Shown here piece by piece: positions 1 through 5,775 of a DNA stretch of 7,795 bases. Each line of letters starts with the position of its first letter. Within the stretch, counting starts at the first letter, position 1. Position numbers and translations under genes: made by a program. The notes beneath the pieces were generated by a model. It had not been told where the DNA came from. It worked only from the letters and a program-made list of their open reading frames with translations, and ran no database searches. Source of the DNA: Erysipelotrichaceae bacterium (GTDB taxonomy: Bacteria > Bacillota_I > Bacilli_A > Erysipelotrichales > Coprobacillaceae); NCBI GenBank assembly GCA_021200395.1, contig JAJQGQ010000092.1, positions 1 through 7,795 of the forward strand. The letters run 5' to 3'.

Positions 1-42
1 AGATAGGACATCATGATATTTCTATTATAAAATAAAGTTAAT

Positions 43-50
43 AGAGGAGG
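43..50 (+). promoter_or_regulatory. Shine-Dalgarno site of first MFS gene
   Basis: AGAGGAGG lies nine bases before ATG 60 and six before GTG 57. Spacing does not fully decide between them. ATG is preferred because the paralogue's start aligns with it. Confidence 0.7.
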
Positions 51-59
51 ATTTGAGTG

Positions 60-1295
60 ATGGAGAAGAAAAATGGTGGTATAAAGTATTGGATCATACT
101 GATATGTTGTTGTTTAGTAACTGCTAGTAGTATTGGTATTGTTGTGAATACAATTGGCGTATTTTATTCACCTGTATCAACAGCATTAGGTGTATCACAA
201 GGAACTTTTACTTTACATGCGACATTCTGTATGTTAGCAACGGCCCTTACAGCATTGTTTGTTCCTGGTGTTATGAAAAAATTGCCGTTAAAATTAATGG
301 TATTGATTGGCGCAGTTCTAACAGCTGGTTCTACATTTGCGATGGGATTATCTCATAATATTATGTTATTTTATATTTTAGGTATTGTTAGAGGTGTAGG
401 TGCTGCATTATATGGTGTTATGCCTGTTACAACGATTATTAATAATTGGTTTTATAAGCAAAATGGTTTGGCAACTTCTTTAGCTTTATGTTTTAGTGGT
501 GTTGCTGGGGCTGTTTTATCACCAATGTTTACAAGTTTGATTGAATCTATTGGTTGGGAATCTACATATTTTGTAGTGGCAATAATCACAATAGTTTTAG
601 CTTTACCATTTATTTTATTTCCTTTTAAAAATAGACCTGAAGAGGAAGGTCGATTACCATATGATAAAGAATATGAAAATGAAGTAGATTTACCTATGAA
701 TGAAATTAAATTTGCAGAAGAGGAAGATAAGAAATTCAATATTATGCAACCAAAGTTTATAATATTCTTTTTGGTAGCTATATTTATTAATGCAATTCCA
801 GGTATGGCATCACATTTACCAACATATGCTTTGAGTATTGGTTTTACTTCTACATTAGGTTCTTTAATGTTATCTGCATCTATGATTGGTAATATTTGTT
901 CAAAATTCTTAATTGGTATACTTTCAGATATGATTGGTATTGTTAAGTCAGTATTTACTATGATAGCTGTTAATATGATAGCATTAGTCATGTTTATGTT
1001 ATTTAAAAGTGAATATACATTATTAATTTCGGCTTTCTTATTTGGGGCTATCTACTCAGTGTGTGCTGTAGGATTAGCGATTATGACAAGAGTCTTCTTT
1101 GGTACTGAAAATTACTCAACTGCTTATTCTAATATTACTTTTGCTTCTAACTTTGGTGGTGCATTTGCTGTAACTATTATTGGTTATATTTATGATTTTA
1201 CTGCTTCCTATGCATTGATATTTGCGATTTGTTTAGTGATTGCGATAGCAACTATTATATCATTAAACATTGTTAAAAATATGAAAACATTATAA
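60..1295 (+). CDS. MFS transporter, first of two tandem paralogues
   Basis: This is a 411-residue integral membrane carrier of the major facilitator superfamily, expected to move a small solute across the cell membrane. Visible features are about 12 hydrophobic segments in two halves, joined by a charged cytoplasmic loop at about residues 190-230 (rich in E, D and K). A motif-A-like turn, GILSDMIG, lies at residues 286-293, and a conserved RGVG at 111-114 sits in the predicted fourth helix. Three adjacent cysteines (16-18) lie in helix 1. The start is ATG at 60, nine bases after AGAGGAGG (43-50); a GTG at 57 is the alternative. The hairpin at 1297 follows the stop. The architecture recalls oxalate/formate- or monocarboxylate-type MFS carriers, but the substrate cannot be read from the sequence. 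It is very similar to the next gene. The family call is firm, the substrate unknown. Confidence 0.92.
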   Translation: MEKKNGGIKYWIILICCCLVTASSIGIVVNTIGVFYSPVSTALGVSQGTFTLHATFCMLATALTALFVPGVMKKLPLKLMVLIGAVLTAGSTFAMGLSHNIMLFYILGIVRGVGAALYGVMPVTTIINNWFYKQNGLATSLALCFSGVAGAVLSPMFTSLIESIGWESTYFVVAIITIVLALPFILFPFKNRPEEEGRLPYDKEYENEVDLPMNEIKFAEEEDKKFNIMQPKFIIFFLVAIFINAIPGMASHLPTYALSIGFTSTLGSLMLSASMIGNICSKFLIGILSDMIGIVKSVFTMIAVNMIALVMFMLFKSEYTLLISAFLFGAIYSVCAVGLAIMTRVFFGTENYSTAYSNITFASNFGGAFAVTIIGYIYDFTASYALIFAICLVIAIATIISLNIVKNMKTL

Positions 1296-1296
1296 T

Positions 1297-1319
1297 AAAA
1301 GGACTTAAAGTCCTTTTTT
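1297..1319 (+). terminator. Intrinsic terminator after first MFS gene
   Basis: A 9-bp perfect stem (AAAAGGACT / AGTCCTTTT) with a three-base loop is followed by a T run ending at 1319. It starts one base after the stop codon and should separate transcription of the two tandem transporter genes. Confidence 0.88.
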
Positions 1320-1320
1320 G

Positions 1321-1350
1321 TTAGACAATCATTTATACATGAGCTACAAT
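1321..1350 (+). promoter_or_regulatory. Possible promoter of second MFS gene
   Basis: A weak -35-like TTAGAC (1321-1326) lies 18 bases before TACAAT (1345-1350); an overlapping TATAAT is at 1350-1355. The preceding terminator implies that a promoter should exist here. The resulting leader would be very short, so the exact elements are uncertain. Confidence 0.35.
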
Positions 1351-1372
1351 ATAATCAATGAGGTGGTATTTC

Positions 1373-2596
1373 ATGAAAAATAGTGGCATTAAGTACTGGA
1401 TTATTGTCGCATGTTGTTGTTTAATAGCAGCTAGTAGTGTCGGTATAGTTGTGAATGCGGTAGGCGTATTTTATACGCCTGTATCAACAGCATTAGGTGT
1501 ATCACAAGGAACGTTTACTCTACATGCAACATGTTGCTTACTAGCAACAGCTTTAACAGCTTTATTTGTTCCTCAAATCATTAAAAGAGTTCCTATAAAG
1601 TTAATGGTATTGATAGGTGTTAGTCTTACGAGTTTGTCTACTTTTGCAATGGGATTGTCTCATCATATTATTTTATTTTATATTTTAGGGATTATAAGAG
1701 GTATCGGTGCAGCCATGTATGGAGCTATTCCTGTTACCATCATTATTAATAATTGGATATATAAACAGAATGGTTTAGCCACTTCTATAACATTTTGTTT
1801 TAGTGGTGTAGGTGGTGCTGTTTTATCACCAGTGTTTACAAATTTGATAGAATCTATAGGATGGGAAAACACTTATTTTGTCGTAGCTATTTTAACATTT
1901 GTATTGGTTCTACCTTTCTTATTATTTCCTTTTAAAATGAGACCCGAAGATGAAGGTCGATTACCTTATGGTAAAGAATATGAAAGTGAAACAAATATTT
2001 CTGTAAAAGAATTACAATTAGAAGATGAAACAAAGTTTAAAGTTCTTCAACCCAAGTTTATTATATTCTTTATCATTGCAATTGTATTAAATGCTATTAC
2101 AGCTATGTCTTCTCATTTACCTACATATGCTTTAAGTATTGGTTTTAGTGCTACTTTAGGATCTCTAATGTTATCAGCAACTATGATTGGTAATATTTGT
2201 TCTAAATTTATTATTGGTATACTTTCTGATATGATAGGTATTATGAAATCAGTTTATACTATGATAATTATTAATATGTTAGCACTTATTATTTTTATGT
2301 TATTTAAAACTGAGTATACTTTATTGATTGCCGCATTCTTATTTGGCGCTATTTATTCTGTTTGTGCTGTTGGACTCGCTATTATGACGAGAATTTTCTT
2401 TGGATCTGAAAATTATTCATCATCTTATTCATGGATTACATTTGGTTGTAACTTTGGCGCAGCGTTTGCTGTCACTATTATTGGTTATATTTATGATTTC
2501 ACTGCATCATATAGTTTAATCTTTGTAATCGGTTTAGTTATAGCAATCCTAGCTATAACAGGTTTAAATATTGTTAAAAGAATGAAAACTGTCTAA
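1373..2596 (+). CDS. MFS transporter, second of two tandem paralogues
   Basis: This 407-residue 12-helix major facilitator carrier is close to the preceding gene over its whole length, about three quarters identical by eye. Shared features are the N-terminal GIKYWII, the three adjacent cysteines in helix 1, VSTALGVSQGTFTLHAT after it, GILSDMIG before helix 9, and FGAIYSVCAVGLAIMTR. Differences cluster in the central charged loop and in scattered helix positions, which could alter substrate range. The start is ATG 1373, six bases after the SD AGGTGG (1361-1366). An upstream in-frame ATG at 1358 sits next to the SD and is rejected as the start; the chosen start also aligns with the paralogue. 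The gene ends at a strong hairpin and faces the convergent XRE gene. Substrate is unknown; a carboxylate is a guess from family resemblance. Confidence 0.92.
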   Translation: MKNSGIKYWIIVACCCLIAASSVGIVVNAVGVFYTPVSTALGVSQGTFTLHATCCLLATALTALFVPQIIKRVPIKLMVLIGVSLTSLSTFAMGLSHHIILFYILGIIRGIGAAMYGAIPVTIIINNWIYKQNGLATSITFCFSGVGGAVLSPVFTNLIESIGWENTYFVVAILTFVLVLPFLLFPFKMRPEDEGRLPYGKEYESETNISVKELQLEDETKFKVLQPKFIIFFIIAIVLNAITAMSSHLPTYALSIGFSATLGSLMLSATMIGNICSKFIIGILSDMIGIMKSVYTMIIINMLALIIFMLFKTEYTLLIAAFLFGAIYSVCAVGLAIMTRIFFGSENYSSSYSWITFGCNFGAAFAVTIIGYIYDFTASYSLIFVIGLVIAILAITGLNIVKRMKTV

Positions 2597-2598
2597 TA

Positions 2599-2628
2599 AA
2601 AAATAATCCATTTTTATGGATTATTTTT
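2599..2628. terminator. Bidirectional terminator between convergent genes
   Basis: A perfect 13-bp stem (2599-2611 with 2616-2628) has a TTTT loop. The arm ends give T5 on the + strand and T6 on the - strand. It serves the second MFS gene and the convergent XRE gene, whose stop codon (2621-2623) lies within the right arm. Confidence 0.85.
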
Positions 2629-2827
2629 CATCTCTTGTATATGAAATAACATCTGTAATATCACATTCAAGAATGTTACAAAGTGTATTAATAGTATTAG
2701 TGTTGACATTAGAGTTTCTTTTAAGCCTAGTAATTTGACCAGGAGAAACATGATATTTATTAATCAATGCATACTGTGATACACCTTTTTCTTCCATTGT
2801 TTTCCATAATGGGTCAAAAGTTATCAT
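2621..2827 (-). CDS. Small XRE-family helix-turn-helix regulator
   Basis: This 68-residue protein is essentially a single Cro/C1-type DNA-binding domain. It starts MITFDPLWKTMEEKGVSQY, and the helix-turn-helix runs from about residue 17 to 37 (SQYALINKYHVSPGQITRLK). The C-terminal part (NTINTLCNILECDITDV) is typical of the short XRE proteins found widely in Firmicutes. ATG 2827 is chosen because AGAGGTG lies about nine bases upstream; a GTG at 2839 overlaps that SD and is rejected. The gene lies 72 bases downstream of the fusion membrane protein on the same strand with no clear terminator between, so read-through is possible. Its targets are unknown. Proteins of this size often act as modulators or self-regulators. 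Family call is firm. Confidence 0.88.
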   Translation of the reverse strand: MITFDPLWKTMEEKGVSQYALINKYHVSPGQITRLKRNSNVNTNTINTLCNILECDITDVISYTRDEK

Positions 2828-2851
2828 ATTTTTTATCACCTCTTATATATA

Positions 2852-2869
2852 ATAACCATAAATTGTTAT
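2852..2869. repeat. Inverted repeat upstream of XRE gene, possible operator
   Basis: ATAAC and GTTAT arms are separated by eight bases, within an AT-rich stretch just upstream of the XRE start. It could be an autoregulatory operator near a promoter, but arms this short occur by chance in AT-rich DNA. Confidence 0.25.
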
Positions 2870-2899
2870 CTTTGGTATTGACCATATCTGGTATACATC

Positions 2900-4399
2900 T
2901 TATTGCAACATTATAAATATAATAATGGATGTCATAAAAGATACTGTTACTGTATCATAACCCTTTATGCTAATAGCCTCTATAATAGTTGCTCCGATAC
3001 TGCCTACTAAAGCAACCAAAACAGATTTCAATAAACTTACATGTCCAACATACAATGTTATAACAATAGCTATAAAAGCTACTATACACATAGCTATACT
3101 ACCCTCATATGTCTTTTTATGATCATTAATCGGAATATGATGCTTACCATAGCTTTTACCAATTAAAGCTGCTGCTTCATCGCCTAATCCCCATGCTAAT
3201 ATAGATGCTATAACTGTTATTTCACTACCTAATATTCCCCAAAACAAACTAATCAATACTGTTGCATTACCAAACAATAATATAAGACTTTTCTTGACTT
3301 CTCCATTATTTCTTTGTTGAAACAAATCTTTATATAATGGATGATTTTCAAAGAAGCATAGTATCGGATAAACAACAACTGTAAAAACAATACATATGAT
3401 AGCTGGTACATACCAATGTGTTGATGTTATCATTATCACTAATATAATTAAAAAAGAAATCGTATGTAATATCTTTCTTCTAACTTCTCCACCAATATGA
3501 AATATTTTAAAAAGTAATAATGCAAAAGCAACTGCAACAATCAAAAATACAATTAAAATACCTAACGTATATAATATTTCACTAACCATAACAGGTACCT
3601 GCATATCTACAAAATAATTTAAATAAATCATACAAGCTCCTAATATTGTTAGAATAATACCAGTCGTTAAACCCACTGTTTTATTATCAACTCTATTCGC
3701 AAATCTTGCCGATATAAGTGAAGCTGTAGTTGCTACAATGATGCAGAGAATTAAAACATTCCATCTTTCTAATATAATAGCAGGATTAATCATGGAATGA
3801 GCCACAAATCCTATCAATGCCGTAAAAGTCATGATAAATGTACTTGTCCCAACAGCAGATTTAAGGTCGTAACCTAAAAAAGCTGTAAATACCACAAGCA
3901 TCATCATGCCTCCACCAGTACCCACAAAACCCGTACCAAAGCCAATAGTTAATCCAAAAAATATAGAAATAATAATTTCTTTTAGTCCTAATCTAACATT
4001 AGAAGCACTGGCACCTTTTTTAGAAGTATCAGGTTTAATAATAAAACGGATACCAATACAAAAAGTCAAAAATAAAGTAAATCCACCTAATACAACATTG
4101 CCAACAATATAAGCCACATAACTGCCTACTGAACTTAAAGCAATGATACAAGCCATCATGACCCATCCATGCTTTAAATCTATATTCTTATTTTTCGCAT
4201 AAGTATATGATGTGACAGCTGATCCTAATATATCTGAAGCCAACGCAATTGCGGTAGCTTGATAAGCCCCATAGTATCCACCAAAGGATGGACACAATAC
4301 AATTAATATAGGCACCATGACAGTTGCAGCTGATAAACCAGCAAGACCTGTTCCTATACCTGCTCCAGCAGCTGCTACAATATACCAAAAATATTCCAT
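2900..4399 (-). CDS. TauE/SafE (TSUP) carrier fused to a polyprenol/phytol kinase-like domain
   Basis: This is a 499-residue polytopic membrane protein with two recognisable parts. Residues 1 to about 260 form a TSUP carrier: two glycine-rich repeats, AAAGAGIGTGLAGLSAATVM near 10 and GFGTGFVGTGGGMMM near 152-166. Family members export sulfite, sulfoacetate and similar anions. Residues about 300-499 resemble the membrane CTP-dependent dolichol/phytol kinase (SEC59/VTE5) group: RRKILH at 307-312, WGLGDEAAALIGKSYGKHHI at about 403-422, KKTYEGS at 428-434 and GYDTVTV near 480-486. The frame is uninterrupted, so the fusion looks real. ATG 4399 is chosen because GGAGG lies five bases upstream; ATG 4411 overlaps the SD and is rejected. 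The gene is divergent from tetR and shares an operator with it. Typical TSUP proteins are about half this length. The function of the combination is unknown. Confidence 0.85.
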   Translation of the reverse strand: MEYFWYIVAAAGAGIGTGLAGLSAATVMVPILIVLCPSFGGYYGAYQATAIALASDILGSAVTSYTYAKNKNIDLKHGWVMMACIIALSSVGSYVAYIVGNVVLGGFTLFLTFCIGIRFIIKPDTSKKGASASNVRLGLKEIIISIFFGLTIGFGTGFVGTGGGMMMLVVFTAFLGYDLKSAVGTSTFIMTFTALIGFVAHSMINPAIILERWNVLILCIIVATTASLISARFANRVDNKTVGLTTGIILTILGACMIYLNYFVDMQVPVMVSEILYTLGILIVFLIVAVAFALLLFKIFHIGGEVRRKILHTISFLIILVIMITSTHWYVPAIICIVFTVVVYPILCFFENHPLYKDLFQQRNNGEVKKSLILLFGNATVLISLFWGILGSEITVIASILAWGLGDEAAALIGKSYGKHHIPINDHKKTYEGSIAMCIVAFIAIVITLYVGHVSLLKSVLVALVGSIGATIIEAISIKGYDTVTVSFMTSIIIFIMLQ

Positions 4400-4425
4400 A
4401 CAAGCCTCCATTTCCTTTCTCTCTA

Positions 4426-4434
4426 TGTTATAAT
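4426..4434 (+). promoter_or_regulatory. Extended -10 promoter of tetR
   Basis: TGTTATAAT matches the extended -10 form (TGn plus TATAAT). No good -35 is seen, which an extended -10 tolerates. Transcription would start near 4441, inside the operator, and the -10 overlaps the divergent gene's -10. Confidence 0.55.
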
Positions 4435-4461
4435 CATAATCAACAAGTGTTGTTTATGCAA
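4433..4461 (-). promoter_or_regulatory. Promoter of the TSUP-kinase fusion gene
   Basis: On the minus strand, TTGCAT (4461-4456) is followed after exactly 17 bases by TATGAT (4438-4433). The near-palindrome fills the spacer, so a bound repressor would block RNA polymerase. Confidence 0.65.
4435..4458. promoter_or_regulatory. TetR operator, 24-bp near-palindrome
   Basis: The arms CATAAtCAACA and TGTTGtTTATG flank AG, with one mismatched pair per half. The site lies between the -35 and -10 of the fusion gene and directly after the -10 of tetR, which is the expected position for a TetR-family repressor controlling itself and its divergent neighbour. Confidence 0.75.
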
Positions 4462-4480
4462 CCAACAAAAATAGTCAAAT

Positions 4481-4491
4481 TGTTGTTTATG
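4481..4491 (+). repeat. Second operator half-site, direct repeat
   Basis: TGTTGTTTATG repeats exactly the right half of the operator (4448-4458), 33 bases further on, just before the tetR SD. The left partner half is not recognisable, so it may be a half-site or a relic of duplication. Confidence 0.5.
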
Positions 4492-4500
4492 GAGGAAATG

Positions 4501-5049
4501 ATGAATCAATACGAACAAAGAATTAATAAAACAAAAAATAAAATCTATGATGCATTTATAAAACTAGCAAAAGAAAAACCTATTCATGCGATGTCTATAT
4601 CTGAGTTATGTCAACTAGCTTCTATTAACAGAAGTACCTTCTATCATTATTATGGCAGTCAATATGATGTTTTAAATGAATTATCCAATCAATTTCTTTC
4701 AACCATTGAAAAGAAATTATTGGAATCTGATTTTAATGATCAACAAAGTGTTCAAAACAAAGTCGCTCTTTGTTTTGAATATGCTAAGAATAATTCTGAA
4801 TTAGCCTTATTACTGATGAAAAATAATACAGATATTGATTTTGCTTCTCGTTTATTTTCTATTCCTATGATTGAATCATTACTTCATGAAAAAACTTCAG
4901 ATTTATCTAGTGAAGAAAAGAAAGCATCGTTATCATTTGTAACCCATGGTGCTTATCATTTATTATTAGAGTGGTTAGAAATGCCTAATAATATATCAGC
5001 TCAGCAAGAAGCTAAACTTATATTAAAATTAGCACGTAAAATATTATAA
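4501..5049 (+). CDS. TetR/AcrR-family transcriptional regulator
   Basis: This 182-residue protein has a TetR N-terminal DNA-binding domain (about residues 8-55): KIYDAFIKLAKEKP, then the helix-turn-helix ISELCQLASINRSTFYHYYG at about 33-52. An all-helical C-terminal half (about 60-182) would bind a ligand and dimerise. It matches no specific effector class that I recognise; the size and layout recall short Firmicutes TetR proteins such as those related to DhaS. The start is ATG 4501, five bases after GGAGG (4491-4495). ATG 4498 would be only two bases from the SD, and farther upstream in-frame ATGs (4489, 4456) have no SD. It is divergent from the fusion membrane gene, with an operator in the gap, so it most likely represses both. 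The ligand is probably related to the fusion protein's substrate (inference). Confidence 0.9.
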   Translation: MNQYEQRINKTKNKIYDAFIKLAKEKPIHAMSISELCQLASINRSTFYHYYGSQYDVLNELSNQFLSTIEKKLLESDFNDQQSVQNKVALCFEYAKNNSELALLLMKNNTDIDFASRLFSIPMIESLLHEKTSDLSSEEKKASLSFVTHGAYHLLLEWLEMPNNISAQQEAKLILKLARKIL

Positions 5050-5050
5050 A

Positions 5051-5077
5051 AAAATAATCGTCTAAAACGATTATTTT
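5051..5077. terminator. Bidirectional terminator between tetR and toxin gene
   Basis: An 11-bp perfect stem (AAAATAATCGT / ACGATTATTTT) has a five-base loop. On the minus strand it leads into a run of seven T's, on the plus strand four, so it serves the convergent toxin-antitoxin operon best and tetR as well. Confidence 0.85.
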
Positions 5078-5102
5078 CCAATTCATCTTATTTAAATTCA
5101 TA

Positions 5103-5387
5103 TTATAAAATATCACTATGTGAACCTGTTCGAACTAAAGTTAAAACTAATATATTATTATCAACATAATATACTAATAACCAATCAGGCTGAATATGAC
5201 ATTCTCGATGACCAACCCAATTGCCAACTAAAGCATGATCTTTATTTTTTTCTGGAAGAGTTTCTCCCATCGCAAGAGAACTAATTATTTTATTCAGTTT
5301 ATCTAGTGGAAGGCCTCTTTTCTTGGCTAATTTATAATCCTTTTTAAATTGATTGGTGAACTTGACTTCATATTTTGATGACTTCAT
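5103..5387 (-). CDS. yafQ: YafQ-family mRNA interferase toxin
   Basis: This 94-residue protein is a toxin of the RelE/YafQ fold, expected to cut mRNA on the ribosome when freed from its antitoxin. The N-terminal helical part (YEVKFTNQFKKDYKLAKKRG) and the C-terminal sheet (HRECHIQPDWLLVYYV, LTLVRTGSHSDIL) are typical. Residues H51, H64, D68, W69 and H90 line up with the histidine/aspartate active-site set known for E. coli YafQ (H50, H63, D67, W68, H87), so the enzyme looks intact. Its ATG shares an ATGA overlap with the antitoxin stop, indicating translational coupling. The gene is followed by a terminator at 5051-5077. The symbol reflects the family; whether it matches E. coli YafQ in sequence preference is not known. 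Confidence 0.92.
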   Translation of the reverse strand: MKSSKYEVKFTNQFKKDYKLAKKRGLPLDKLNKIISSLAMGETLPEKNKDHALVGNWVGHRECHIQPDWLLVYYVDNNILVLTLVRTGSHSDIL

Positions 5388-5656
5388 CCATTCAAATCCT
5401 CAAATAATGCATCAAGGTCATGATAGCCTTTAACATTTGGATCTTTTGCAATTCTTTCAGCTTCCAACATAGCTGAAATTGTTGCTTTATTTGGTTGATT
5501 CAATGATATTTCAAAAGGAATTTTACCATCTCTAAGAGATTGCTTAACAAAGATTGTAAATGCTGTTGTTAAATTCATACCTAATTCACCAAAAAAAGCA
5601 TCAGCTTGTGATTTAAGTTCAGTATCCATACGTATACTTATATTTGTTGTAGCCAT
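5384..5656 (-). CDS. dinJ: DinJ/RelB-family antitoxin
   Basis: This 90-residue antitoxin pairs with the downstream YafQ-like toxin. The N-terminal part (about 1-48) is the ribbon-helix-helix DNA-binding and dimerisation domain; TTNISIRMDTELKSQADAFF and the following GMNLTTAFTIFVKQSLRDG are characteristic of RelB/DinJ. Residues about 50-90 form the acidic tail that wraps and neutralises the toxin. The start is ATG 5656, with AAGGAG about eight bases upstream. Its stop overlaps the toxin start by four bases. In this family the antitoxin, with the toxin as co-repressor, represses the operon from sites over the promoter; the repeats at 5691-5720 are candidates. Length is usual and nothing looks broken. 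Confidence 0.92.
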   Translation of the reverse strand: MATTNISIRMDTELKSQADAFFGELGMNLTTAFTIFVKQSLRDGKIPFEISLNQPNKATISAMLEAERIAKDPNVKGYHDLDALFEDLNG

Positions 5657-5678
5657 AAAATCATCTCCTTACGCTTAT

Positions 5679-5707
5679 AATATACATCATTTGCACGAAT
5701 TATTCAA
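5679..5707 (-). promoter_or_regulatory. Promoter of the dinJ-yafQ operon
   Basis: On the minus strand, TTGAAT (5707-5702) and TATATT (5684-5679) are 17 bases apart. A start near 5672 gives a short leader holding the SD. The operon therefore need not depend on the enoate reductase gene upstream. Confidence 0.55.
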
Positions 5708-5720
5708 TATATTGCACGAA
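5691..5720. repeat. Paired direct repeats and palindrome, likely antitoxin operator
   Basis: TTGCACGAA occurs at 5691-5699 and 5712-5720, a period of 21 bases or two helical turns, each copy followed by a TTATT-like stretch. Between them CAATATATTG (5705-5714) is a perfect palindrome that overlaps the -35. The arrangement suits cooperative binding of ribbon-helix-helix dimers. Confidence 0.5.
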
Positions 5721-5743
5721 ATTATTTGTGATTTATACTTAAC

Positions 5744-5772
5744 AAGAAAGTTCTCAATAAGAGAACTTTCTT
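5744..5772 (-). terminator. Terminator hairpin after enoate reductase gene
   Basis: A perfect 12-bp stem (AAGAAAGTTCTC / GAGAACTTTCTT) has an AATAA loop and begins three bases after the reductase stop. The T tract on the minus strand is interrupted (TTTCTTGTT), so termination may be partial. Confidence 0.7.
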
Positions 5773-5775
5773 ATA

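Noticed and set aside
1..42. Promoter of the first MFS gene
   Set aside because: TATTAT at 23-28 could be a -10, but any -35 would fall at or beyond the window edge, so it cannot be supported.
452..991. Long minus-strand open frame inside the first MFS gene
   Set aside because: It is antisense to a well-supported transporter, has no SD or family resemblance, and arises from the base composition of a hydrophobic gene.
1358..1372. Upstream ATG for the second MFS gene
   Set aside because: The ATG sits immediately before the AGGTGG SD, and the five extra residues (MRWYF) do not align with the paralogue.
2881..2892. ACCA/TGGT inverted repeat downstream of the fusion gene as a terminator
   Set aside because: The arms are four bases with no following T tract, too weak to call.
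3906..4112. Plus-strand proline-rich frame
   Set aside because: It is the complement of the glycine-rich TSUP repeat; the prolines mirror glycine codons. No SD.
4324..4500. N-terminal extension of the TetR protein across the intergenic region
   Set aside because: It would overlap the start of the divergent fusion gene, the operator and both promoters; TetR proteins do not carry such a segment, and the SD points to 4501.
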